Of a DNA stretch of 46,636 nucleotides, positions 11,048-21,900 are shown piece after piece (position 1 is the stretch's first letter; each line of letters opens with the position of its first letter). A program made the translations under genes and the position numbers. The stretch spans positions 1 through 46,636 of the forward strand of contig BBXU01000558.1 in the NCBI GenBank assembly GCA_001598975.1, in the 5' to 3' direction. The notes beneath the pieces are model-generated. The model had not been told where the DNA came from, did not search any database, and saw only the letters and a list, made by a program, of their open reading frames with translations. Source of the DNA: Parachlorella kessleri (taxonomy: Eukaryota > Chlorophyta > Trebouxiophyceae > Chlorellales > Chlorellaceae).

Positions 11048-11514
11048 GGAGGTCTGGGGGCGCTGCAGCCCGGGTGGTAGGCGCCAGTGCAAGCGGTGCA
11101 GAGAAGCGTCGGACCTATTTGAGAAGCGCTCAGTGGGGTTATATTTGGGTGGGAAAATAGTGCGGGCGCAGCTGCAGAGCGAGTGCCAGGGAGGTCTCGG
11201 GCGTGCGTGCACATGTGCTGCTCGTATTATAGCCTGAGCGGCTGCGTGTGCGTGATCATGGTTGAGTGGGCATGGTGAGCAGACAGTGGAGGGTGTGTGT
11301 GGGGTGGGTCGTACCAAGGTATGGTGGGTTGGGATGAGGGGCTTAGAATTCAACTACTGGCCTTGGTCGCAAAACATCGGAGCTTGCGGGGAGGGGGGGG
11401 GGGGGCAGATAGGACTTAGCTCCACCGCCTGGTGCCTGATAGTGGAGAGGAGTTGAGTCTCTTGGGTCGGGGATGTGCTTTGCCCCTTATGTACACTAGT
11501 AGTTAGTGGCGAAC
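11048..11514. other. LACS 3' UTR / intergenic
   Basis: No coding signal. It contains a run of about 15 G (11391-11405). No TGTAA was seen close to the LACS stop. The first one on this strand is at 12248-12252, beyond the LINE fragment, so the LACS transcript may run through the insertion. Confidence 0.45.
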
Positions 11515-12090
11515 ACTGGTGATCCAGCCTGCAGATGCGGACAACCTCCAGTGTTGCCCGTCGTCACTTGGCAAAACTGCTTCCACCCCTGCGTTTGTCG
11601 CCCTGTCGCGGTCTTGCATATTTACTATCCAGGACCTGCGGTTCCTTGGGCACCTGGGGCGTATGCCTGAATCGCGCTTAGCTAAGTGCATCTTATGGGC
11701 CACTCTGCCAGAGGGGGTGGGGCGGCGGGGGCGGCTTGCCAACCCCTTGCTACCCCAGGTCTATGAGGAGCACCTGAAGCAGCTAGACCTGAGCGGGGCC
11801 AGACGGCAGCAGCAGGACAAAATGAACGCTGGGGGCGGCTCGCGGGTTGCCTTCAATTGGCTAAGTGCTTGTGCTATGAAGGACACATGGAGAAGCTTGG
11901 TGGGATAGACCTTTGGTTGTGTTTTCTGTTGGTTTCCCCGTCCGGACGGGGTGGTGCATGCCATTAAGAATTGGTACTTGGATCTTGTGGTTTGTGGGCA
12001 TAGTACATCCTGGCTTTTTGTTGGCCCCATTTGGGGGACTCACGGCAGCATGGTCAGGTGGCGGTACGCTGTTAGACTAGACTAGACTAG
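11515..12090 (+). mobile_element. LINE (non-LTR retrotransposon) 3' fragment
   Basis: An open frame to TAG at about 11908 encodes the typical C-terminal end of a LINE ORF2: LRFLGHLGRMPESRLAKCIL, then GRRGRL...YEEHLKQLDL...W...DTWRSLVG. This is the 'GHv.RMp..RlpK' and 'W...A.DR..WR' pattern seen after reverse transcriptase in many LINEs. About 180 bases of 3' UTR follow, ending in three tandem tagac units (12073-12090). The reverse transcriptase core is absent, so this is a 5'-truncated dead copy. It sits between the convergent LACS and RPF2 genes. Confidence 0.72.
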
Positions 12091-12485
12091 GACCTGGTCT
12101 ATTGGCTGTCATGCTTGCTCTACTGGCATTTTCATTATCTCAGATACTGCTGTTGGCAATGCTCGCTCCTTCGTCCCCTATGGTGAGTTTTCCCTCGGTC
12201 CCCCCACACATTCTTCCGCCTGCTGTCGACAAAGCTGACTGGTACTTTGTAATAAAGCGACAGAGGTTTCCACAAGGCTCCACTGTCGTTGCCTGGCACA
12301 GACATTGAGACTCTGGCAGCTCCTAAGCAATCACAGCTACTTGAGAAGGCCCGTCTCCCAAGAGAGCAAGGATACTGCAGCCTTGCAAGACGGTGAACAA
12401 ACAATGGTGGCCGCCAAGCAGAGCAATGGGTGCCACCAGCACCCAATGTTAAACAATGGGACACAGACCAGCAGGAGGCGCACGC
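12091..12485. other. Convergent intergenic region LACS / RPF2
   Basis: No coding exon recognised. It contains TGTAA on the plus strand at 12248-12252, directly followed by taaag, a possible poly(A) signal for a long LACS 3' UTR. Confidence 0.4.
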
Positions 12486-15226
12486 TTACTCCCCTCCATC
12501 CTCCTCTGCTGCGTCCACTCTCTGCTTCTTTGTTGTTGCTGCCGCCGCCCCTGCTGCTTCCCGCCGCTCCCGCTTCAGCCCCTGCATTAATGCAGACAAG
12601 CGGTTTGGATCCACCAAGTAAGCCTTGCATCCAGGTCAGACAGCTGAGAGCTCCCTGCATCTCTTCTCTCAATATCTGCCATGATACCTTGGCGGGCAAG
12701 TGGCAGCCCAGCGCACATGGTGTTCAACACCACCGCTGCTGGCAGCTGCTGCCTTTGCAGGCCGTTTGAGAAATGCCTAGCAGTGTTTCTGACCGGCTAA
12801 GGCTGGCCTCCAACCGCCTCTCTACCATGTGCCTCCTTGCAGAAACAGATTCCCATCCATCTCCACCTCACTCCCTCAAAGCTTGCTACCAACGCCTCAC
12901 CACTCCAGAGGCAGCGTTCCGCAACCGCGCCACTACCCACCTTCATCTTGCGCAGCGCAATGTTGTCCACGTCCTGCTTGGGCATGTAGATGCGCCCCAC
13001 CTTGCCGTCCAGCTCATCAGCACCCACGTTCTTCTCCTGCGGGCCAACACAGCATGGCACAGCACAGGGGGTTGGGCCAGCGGAAGTGCACCGATACAGC
13101 CCTGGAGCGGCGAGCTCCTCCGCCTTTGCCAAAGCCTTGCAAGACCTAGTGACACAGCCAAGGTCCCTTGCCCAGACATACAGATTGCAGCCAGAACGAC
13201 CAAGCGAACTCTTATGGCTAGAGAGGTACGTAACCCACATTAGCGGGCGTTCATCCCAGCAGCCACCTAGCGGGCGACCGTGCACCCCTCCCCTTCCCTG
13301 CCCACGTGCAAAACTCAACATGTATAGCCAAGGCACCCACAGCGGTTACACATTAACATTCTGAGCGACGCAAAACCCTATGCTGGACAACAGGAACAGT
13401 TGCACTGGACCACCACATATACACACCTTCTTCTTGGTCAGCTTGGGCTGCTTGGTGGCCTCCTTCTCCACCTCAGGGGCCGCCTGCCGGCTGCGGCGCA
13501 CCTCCAAGTCCATGGAGGGGCCCATCTCAGCCAGCTCTACCCGAGGCACGCGCGTGCCTGCAGACACATAACCCCGCCCTTGCCACAATTTTGCTTTGAG
13601 CAGACACCGGTGGTCCAGCAACCGCTAAGGCGCGCCTCGCTTTGACATAAACAGACCTTAGAGGGCACCCACACACAGGGCCAAGCAACGAGCCGCGCCC
13701 TGCTCACCTGACTTTTTGTACTTGACGTTGTACTGCCGGAAGAGCACCCGCTTGGTGTCGGGCAGGTATGTCACAAACACCACCCGGTCCAGTCCCTTCA
13801 AGTTGATGGTGGGCACCTGCATGGCACCAGCTGCGCCTCGGTGGGCACCTGACACCTGCGCCCTACAACTTCGAAGGCACAGAGCAGGGCAGCGCAGAAC
13901 ACCATTGCACAACAGGCTGTGCCGACGGCCCTCAGGACGCAGAAGGGGCTCTGCAAAGCAAGCAGCAACCTTGTGTGCATCTACCAACCAAATAGTCTTG
14001 TCTGGTCTCCACCACCATTTGGGGCCAAACAATTCTAGCCTTGCCGTCAAGGCTGCTGCAATGGGCCCACAAGCTGACTGCGAGGAACCCTGCCTTCTGA
14101 GCTCTCCATGGAATCATATGACTACATCTAGTATCTTTGAGCCCACCTGGCGGCCCCGGAAGAAGTCTAACAATAACAGCCGCACTTGCTTCAACGCTGG
14201 GTCATTTTCAAACGCCTCCCCAACAAAGATGAAGCATGGCTGCAAGGCACAAGGCTGACGGTGAGCTTCAAAGTCGCCATGTCCAAAGTTGTGTGAACGC
14301 TTGCGTGCATGCATTCCAGCGTAGAAGGAAGCTGACACAGCTTTCCAGTAGGCATAGCCAAGGCAAACAATTGCTTCTGTCAAACCTACTGCACAGCAGC
14401 TAGCACTACAGCACGTCTGGCACCATGCCCGCCTGAGCAGAGTCATCACAAAGCCATCCATCCTGAGCGTCAACCCTTCGGCTTTCACTCAGCCAGATAC
14501 AATTACCCGTCCTCAACCTGCCACCCTACCTTGTTGCCTAGCTGCGAGTCCGCCGCGCCGCCGAATGCCTGTATCGAGCGGTAGTTGTGCACCCCAAACT
14601 CGACCATGTCATATAACCGGAAGTCAAACAGCCGCCCCAGCACCAGGTTGTCAGGCCGCTTTTTTGTATGGCTGCCCACTGCGAAGAGGCTGCAGTTCCC
14701 TTTCTCGCCGTGACGCTCCAAGGGGGTCTCGCCGCCGGGTTCAAACGGCTTCACTTCGTCATTTCTCCGGGCAAACTTGACAGAGTCAGTCTGCAGGCAA
14801 TGAGAGGCAGTAGCAGCTGAAGAAATGGCGGCTAGTAGTGACACCTAGGAAGCGGCTGTGCGTCAGTTGTGCACGCTCACACAGTAGATATGCCAGGTAA
14901 GTGCCAAAGGGTCCACGCTCACCACTTTCAGCTTATGGATGTCCGTCAAGACATCCTTTATTGTCTTGCTGGTTTTGTTACCGAAGAGTATAAGCGCTCG
15001 CCGAGGATCCTCTACCTGCACACACATATAGCCCCAGCAAATAGAGACCAGTGCAACTTGAACATCAGTGGCATCCCTCAACGGATGCTGCCAGCGGTCC
15101 GCCCTGGCATGATGGCTTGGGACATTACACTGCTTTTCATACCAGCTTTGGGGCTCGCTGCTCCAGCACTCGCTTGCCCTGCTTCGTGCGGGGCTTGACG
15201 AGCTTGGTTTGGGGAGGGAGCGACAT
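12486..15226 (-). CDS. RPF2: Ribosome production factor 2 (RPF2), Brix-domain protein
   Basis: Nucleolar assembly factor which, with RRS1, loads the 5S RNP (5S rRNA, uL5, uL18) onto pre-60S particles. Exons in transcript order: 15226-15143, 15015-14923, 14790-14530, 14239-14147, 13816-13708, 13557-13427, 13036-12941, 12581-12486. All are GT-AG and in phase, giving 320 aa against about 306 in human. Signature pieces are RAPKLVEDPRRALILFGNKT, NCSLFAVGSHTKKRPDNLVL, FIFVGEAFEND, LLLDFFRG, GLDRVVFVT, RVPRVELAEMGPSMDLEVRR and VGRIYMPKQDVDN. The Brix domain spans about residues 28-235. The C-terminal tail (GLKRERREAAG... to TAA) is basic then acidic, as in orthologues. The ATG at 15226 is the only start giving the usual N-terminal basic stretch. 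It is divergently arranged with the expansin, 304 bases apart. Confidence 0.95.
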
Positions 15227-15530
15227 TTGCCCGCCTCTAATACAGAAAGCGCTTGAGTATAGCTTCCTTTGAATCTTCCCCTACCAGCGGTTTTGAAGGG
15301 AAGGGTGTATCACACGCAACACATGCAGCATGCACAGACGGGAACTGCTACAGGCTCGTTTGCCCCGATATGAATGTTTCCAATGCCAAAGTGGAGCGTC
15401 CAGTCGGGGAAAGGCCTTGGTTTGCGTTTGTAGTACCGGCTCTCCCGCCAAATGCCATGCAAAACTCCCTGCAGCTTATAATCATTTATTTTCCTCCAGC
15501 CCATTTCTTGCTTGCCCTTGACCTTCCAGT
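15227..15530. promoter_or_regulatory. Putative bidirectional promoter RPF2 / expansin
   Basis: 304 bases separate the two start codons of divergent genes. No TATA box or operator could be assigned with confidence. Confidence 0.45.
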
Positions 15531-18363
15531 ATGAGCACCCCTACTATGAGGAGCTTGCGCATGTTTTACACAGCTCTGGCAGCTCTTGTATTGCTCTCCT
15601 CTAAGAGGCAGGCTGCAGCTGGTGGTTACGATTATATGTGGCACTCAGGCCGGGCCACGTTCTATGGAGCAGACGGTACTAAGGGTTGTGCTGCTGTCAA
15701 GGAAATTCAGGCCAGTTTTATAGCTGAGCTCAGTCAGACTTTGACTGTTTGACCTTCGTGTGCCGCAGCTTGGTCTATCCACCACGGCAACTGCGGCTTT
15801 GGTGAGGGCTCAGACGAGCTTGTAGTTGTGATACAAGTGTATGAATCCTCTGTCGCAAGTGCATGAACAGTAGTAACCTGCTGCGCCTTGTTGTTACCTG
15901 TAGGCTACATATGGCCCGACGAGCCGCTGGGTTGGGTGAGTAACCGGACAGTTGGCGATCCGACTGACAGTGCATGGCTCGGTATCATAGCCCACTGCCT
16001 GGGAACAGGCGGGCAGCTCAAGTCCAGCTTGCCATGTTGCAGGACGTGGCCGCTCTTTCGGACTCTTCGGCGGAGCTGTTGTTTGCCGGCAGTTGTGGGT
16101 AGGTTCCTGCCATTCAAGAGATGCAGTGCCGATCATTCCGCTATCGCAAAGCCTCCGGCCCTGTGTGCAGGCGCTGCTATGAGGTGGCTTGTGACGATAG
16201 AATCATTACCGATGGTTACAATTCGGTCCTTGACCGCCAGAGGGCATGCTATGATACCGATGCCTCAGTGGTTGTCAGGGTTGTGGACTCCTGCCCCTGC
16301 TCCTACCCGGCAAACCCATATAGCAACAAAAGATGGTGATTGAATCTGGAAGGACAAGGGTTAGCTCGTGTGGCTTATTACGTGCTTAGCCTGCCCAAAA
16401 GAAACGACACTGCGACAGTCGCCCGACATAACCTGCTGGGGCCGGGCCATATGCCTATTTGTTGGTGCGTTCCTTGCCTGCAGGTGTTGTGGAGGCAAGT
16501 CAATGTGGCAATGTGGCAATGACTGCACCGAAGCCACAGGCATGGTGTCCAGCTCGTAATGCATGCAGAACGGCAGACTTGCACTTTGCTGCTTGATGGC
16601 CTGCTTGTGGGTGACCACCCCCTTACAAACCTGTCTAACTGAAGAGGATCCTTTTCAGTCCCACAGATATGGCACATTTCGATATGTCGATCTGGGCCTT
16701 CGAGAAGCTGGCATCCACCAAGTGGGGTGTGATACCCCTCCGCTGGCGGACCGTACCCTGCAACTACCAACCCAGCAAGCCCGCCCCTCCAATAGCCTAT
16801 CCCACGCCAGGCCAAAGCCCGCCGGCAGGGGCTAAAGACCCAGCAGCATACCCCAATGATGACCTATCACCCAACAAAACATGGAGTCAGCAGCAGCAGG
16901 GCGGCAGTATGTATCAGCCCTTTTCAACGTTTGCACAGGCCAAGGCAGCCATGGGGGGTTCAGGTGACTTGCATCTCCTGTGCATGCCAACTCAGCATCA
17001 CAGCTCGTGGTATGAAGGTCTTTTTTAAGTATCAGTTCCAAGGTAACGTTGATTCCAGCTTGACTGACAATTTGATTCTCAGTACATTGCAGGCACGATG
17101 CTTGTACCAGCATCCCCTACAGCCGCAGCCATTGCAAGCACTACCTCAGGGAGCACAGCAATGTCAGCTGTTGCAAGCGCCCCATCAGGAATCACGACGG
17201 CAACAGCGGTCGCAAGCTCTGTGACGTCGTCCTCTGCCAGCCCATCCTTGGGTTTCACAGCTGCGGTCATCGCCACAGGGGTGTCAAGCACCATATCCAG
17301 CCCTGCACCACAGCTTGCCAGTAGCAATGCTGCTGTCATGCAGAGTAACAGCAGCATCTTTGATGGAATACTGCAGGTGGGTGTTGTATGGGCCATTGCT
17401 GCAGAGCAGGCGCTAGTGCTGGAATTCCTGGTGCCCTGTCACATTTGCAGCCAAGGGAAGGAGTGGACCAGAAGGAGCAAAGTCAGCAAGTTGCAAGAGC
17501 AAGGCACACCACGCTGGTGATGGTGGTCTTGATGCCTGCTACTTGCTGCAGAACAACTGGTGGGACCGCAGCTGGTCAGCTGGTGTCAAGTGGAGCGCAG
17601 GCAGCTTTGGTGTTTCAGGCGGTATGGCACTTTGTGCTAATCTGTACAGCGGTGGTGCCTTGTCAGGTAGGGGCACTGTACATGGCATGATGCCCTCCTT
17701 TCCGAGGTCTTATAAGTTGCCTATCTTGCATCGAGTCCTCCTGGTAGCCAGCAGTCTGCTTGGCTTGTCCACCTTTCCTGACCGCCACCTGGCCGCTGCT
17801 CCACCACCTGCACTTGCAGTGGGCCATGCCAAGGGCTTCTTCCAGGGAGCAAACATCCTGCAGTTCCGCATCAAGACGGACCAGGGCACGCCCAACGTCG
17901 CCATTAACATTGGGTCTGGGCAGCAGGGCTGCCAGCCGCAGCAGCTCACGGCACTCTCCAGCGCTGCCGACCAGCAGGGCTGGTCGTTGTACTCCCTCAA
18001 CCTGGGGCAGGTATGTGTAAGGCTTTCGTTTGCACGCTCAGGCGCAAGGTGAGATGCGGCCCCTCCTGCATGGAGGGCGGCGGCAGGTGAAGCTGTTGCT
18101 GGTGCTGCTAGTTGAGCTTATACAGACGGGAGGTGACACTGGGTCAGCATTGTTCTTCTACAGATGGTACCTTCTGTAGCGTCCATGCCTCTTGCCAGGG
18201 AGGGCTCAAACTGCCTCTCCCTGCACTACTGCAGTTTGGCACCCCTGCCGCGACGTTCAGCGGTTGTGGTGGCCTCCAGGCTTGGGATCTTGAGTGGGTG
18301 GAGTTTAAGGACCTAGCATACGCTCAACAAACAATTTGTTTGGACCTAATAAAGCTGGTCTGA
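15531..18363 (+). CDS. Expansin-like secreted protein (DPBB + C-terminal CBM63-like domain)
   Basis: Cell-wall loosening protein family. Exons: 15531-15675, 15769-15801, 15904-15935, 16043-16098, 16171-16335, 16484-16494 (11 nt), 16667-16963, 17093-17376, 17552-17666, 17820-18010, 18235-18363. Phases agree; the product is about 485 aa. Residues 1-30 form a signal peptide (hydrophobic MFYTALAALVLLS, then AAA). The six-strand barrel domain has ATFYGADAW, HHGNCGFGYIWPDEPLGWDV, GSCGRCYEV, DSCPCSYPAN, CCGDMAHFDMSIWAFEKLA (with the HFD motif) and ends VPCNYQPS. A Pro-rich and then Ser/Thr/Ala-rich linker follows (about 185-340). The second domain begins IFDGILQNNWWDRSWSAGV. The layout matches volvocine expansin-like proteins. 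The intron after 16494 begins with GC. Boundaries between the linker and second domain are less certain than those in the first domain. Confidence 0.88.
16484..16494 (+). other. 11-nt microexon of the expansin gene
   Basis: The sequence gtgttgtggag lies between tgcctgcag and gcaagt. It supplies the bases that convert ...NKRW|...|DMAHFD into NKRWCCGDMAHFD, exactly the sequence expected in algal expansins. The exon enters in phase 2 and leaves in phase 1. Without it, the two conserved Cys residues are lost and the frame breaks. Confidence 0.8.
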
Positions 18364-18670
18364 TCCGGGGATCACAATACTTATTTAGTCAAATCGTGTG
18401 ACCTTAGAGTTGGGAGGCGAACGGTACTGATAGGGCTGGATGCAGCTGACTGCTCTTATTGACACACCTGCTTTGCAACAAGTTTCACCCATTGTGCCAT
18501 TGGAAAAAAGTCGAGACGGGGCCACCGAAGGTTCCCCAAGACTCCATGTGTTATGTAGTGCTGGCATCGGACATTGTCTGTAGGGGTAACTGTTTAGCTA
18601 ACTTCAGCAATGCTCTCATTCTTCACCCGTCATTGAGGGGTAAAAAATTTAGATTCCTTTGTTGCATGGA

Positions 18671-18675
18671 TGTAA
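18671..18675 (+). terminator. TGTAA poly(A) signal, expansin gene
   Basis: First TGTAA downstream of the expansin stop codon, about 308 bases after it, in the convergent space with Acinus. Confidence 0.4.
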
Positions 18676-18790
18676 CATGCTAGCTAGCTTTTCTGCAGGT
18701 CGAGTGAGTGGCAGCCTGAGACCAGACAGCGGTGCGCAGCCTACCGGTCATGCGACTCTCAAGGTCATGCACATACCAACATTACCAAAG

Positions 18791-18795
18791 TTACA
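18791..18795 (-). terminator. TGTAA poly(A) signal, Acinus gene
   Basis: TTACA on the plus strand, so TGTAA on the minus strand, about 170 bases after the Acinus TGA. Confidence 0.45.
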
Positions 18796-18963
18796 CTTTT
18801 CCAAACCTGCTGTCCAAAGATACCACTCAATAAGGGAACCCCCGCACCCTGGCAACTGGCGCTTGGACAACCCAACTATTGAATATTGACAGCCTCGTTG
18901 TTGCTGGGCCCCGACACCAGCGCCCTGCCCGCCATCAAACCACCCCTGCCCCTCGTCCCAAGC

Positions 18964-21900
18964 TCAATGCCTGTTCTCGGCAGAAGGCGGCCCATTGGCA
19001 GCGGCTGGAGGCGGCACACCCTGCTGCGCTGCTGCTGTGGCTGCCTCTGCCGCCTTCTGCTTCTTCGCTGCCACCTGCTCCTCGGTAAGCGGTAACCAGT
19101 AGATGAACGGCTTGGTTTCTGTCTTGCGGAACAGCTCATCCAGGGACAGGCCCCGCACCTGCAGCAGCAAGCAGCACTATCACGTGTCAGACGCCGCAAG
19201 GACCAGCGGTCACAGATTCTTGCGTGGCATGACTTGCTACTTATGTGCCTGTTGTGCTACTAGTCATGCATAGCAGCGGCCTGACTGCAGCCCGTCAAAG
19301 CAATTGTAAACTTGACTGCCCATCTACTGCAGGGCCCTCAGACAAGGCTCACACATACATTGCGAGCACAACAACCTGCACCATAGCTAGGGATGTGGAG
19401 TAGCCAAACCGAGCGTGAGGGGCTGCCTCTTAGAAGTGAACGACCACAATGAGCTGCTTGCAGAAGATTGAAGCGCCAGCTTTAACCCACCGGCTCTGGT
19501 GACGGCTCCCTAACCGGCGCCGCCATCGGAGCGGACAGCGGCCGCCTGTCGTCATCTGCTGCCGGCCGGTGAGGGTGCTCCCTGGGGTCCCCCCTCCTGC
19601 CATCTAGGCGGTCCATCACATTGCGGCTGGCACAAACACAATGCGAAATGGAACACCGTTAGACTTTGGAATTTCATTTTGCCAGAGCGCCCTCGCAGGA
19701 CGTCCTATCAACTAATCAATCAGGACGTCCTAGGCCGAGTTAAACACCAGCTCTGACCGACCAGGAAGTTCTTATCCCTCGTTCACATCTCTGCACCTCC
19801 CCAAGCATCTCTTCAACCACAGCTGAACAACTTCAGGGCAATAAAACAGGCCCCATGGCCCTCACGGCCGTGCTTGGCATGCAAATATGAACCAAGTGCC
19901 CTACACACATGCCGCCCATGTTGCGCGCGCGGCACGTTACTGCGCACAATCTTCGCCCACTTAAATCCCTTTGCCATGTTCGGCAGCCATGGCTAATATT
20001 CGATGCCCCCTGCACCTGCCAATCACGCCTGCGGCTCATACAGTTTATGGCACACACTCCACCAGGCCTTGACCCGCCCTACCTGGATCCCCGCTCCAGC
20101 CCGCCCGGGCGCCGTGATGACAGCATGTCACGCAGGTCGCGCACAGCGGGCCCAGCAGGCTCCCCAGGCGCACCGCCTGCGGCAGCACTGCCGCGCAGAA
20201 GTGCTGCCGGCGGTGGCTCCTCCTCCCCCTCTGGGGGCCGCTCGCGGTTCCACTCACGGGACCTGTATAGAATGTGCAGAAGAAGCATGGGTAGCAGGGC
20301 AAACGCCTGCATAATGCATACTTGAGGCAGGAGAATGACGGGTGCTATATAACGTGGAAAGAAAATTGCCAGTGCCAGGAAGCCCAGACAGAAGACTAGT
20401 CCTGCCACAACGGCAGGGCAAGGTACCCACAAGCATGGGCACGCGCAGCAGAAGGTCAGCTGTCCTGGCACGACTTGACACTCCCCCGATGATGTATGAC
20501 GTAGGCGTTAGGGCACCACTTGGAACAACTGGTCTTGCTTAATGTCACGGTTTACCCCACACATGCTGGACCTTTAGACATAGCAAGCACGCAATGGGAA
20601 AACCTCCACGGAGCTAGCTTGACCAGCGCTGGCAAACCCAGGCCTCCCCCCCCCACCCACACACACACACATTCGTCCACAAACGCCATCCGCGCACACG
20701 GTGTCTTGCTTCACCCCACCCCAGCCCATCACTGTGGGGCACTCTACATGGCCAACTCCACACCTCAAGAAAACCAGGACCCTTGACAGACAGGATGAGT
20801 TCAGTCCCTGCCCCCACCTGCGCCGCTCAACTAGCCGTTTGTCTACCGCCTGCGCCGCCGCATCGCCGTCCCTGCCGCTGCTGTTGCGCGCCTCGCTTGC
20901 CCGGGCCCCCTTCGCTGCCGCTGCCGGTGCCGCTGCGTCCTCCCCGTCCTCCTCTGTTCTGGCTACCTTGAACTCTGGGTTGCCAGACCCCCGGGCAATG
21001 GCCTCCTCGGCTTCCACAAGCGCAACAAAGCGTGGTGCCAAGCGCTTGGGGTTGGTGGCGGGCCACTGTAGCCGCCAGGTGGCCTGCGTTGAAAGCACGA
21101 GGACCGCAAGGGTGAGCCTAACTATTCCTTGACTGCTTTTACCCTCGTGTCTTCCTGTTGCTCCGCGCGGACCCAGGAGCTGATCATTGAGTGTGCGCCA
21201 GCAACTCACCGCCATGCCGCCAGCGTAATATGCAGGCTCACAAGCAGCAGACACGCCCCGCCCTGGGCAGCTTACAAATCCAAACACACACACACACACA
21301 CGCGCGCACGATCCAGAGGGTGGCAACCCTGGCTGGGGAGCCCACTTGCTCCAGCCACGCACGTACAAGCAACCCTCAACGCCACCCCTGCTCACCCTGC
21401 GTGCTGCCTCCGCCTGCCCCTTGTTCTCAAACACCGCGTAGCAGTGGGTCTTGATGGACGGCATCCACATCGCCTTCACAAACCCGTAGTTGTTTAGCAG
21501 CGCCCGCAGCTGCGGCCAAGAGCAGAGCGTACATGCACATGACCATGGTGTGGCTCAACAATGCAGTTGCCATGTTTCAAACGACTCTGTCGCATAGCTG
21601 TTGCCTAGCTTGAGTGCCATTGCAACAACTCATAGAAGAAGCCGTCCCCCCCTCGGCCACCACACCAGCTGCTACTATACAGTCACGCCAGAAGCTGCCA
21701 ATGTTACCACTAGTCTTCGTCTTTGAAGGGCCCTGTCACCCTGCTGTCACTTGCACCCCTTCCAATAGTAGCTGAGGCTCACTGTGCCCGCAGCAAGGCT
21801 GCTGCAGGAGGCACAAAAGACACACCTCAAACATGCAGTGGGACAGCCAACTAGGCCTAAGCTCGCAGGTACGCATCACCATCGCAGCATGCAAACCATA

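Larger units (their letters stand above)
18364..18963. other. Convergent 3' UTRs of expansin and Acinus
   Basis: No coding exon seen. It is AT-richer than the neighbours and holds the two TGTAA signals. Confidence 0.5.

Noticed and set aside
12305..12769. 154-codon plus-strand frame
   Set aside because: Antisense to the last RPF2 exon, with low-complexity Leu/Pro/Ser content. No family support.
16121..16339. Exon start at 16121 (MQCRSFRYRKASG...) for the expansin
   Set aside because: Splicing to the tgtgcag at 16164-16170 restores GSCGRCYEV, the family sequence, in phase. The upstream frame is intronic.
20574..21479. 301-codon open frame on the minus strand
   Set aside because: It joins two Acinus exons through an intron. 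The intronic part has no conserved content, and the CA repeat lies inside it.
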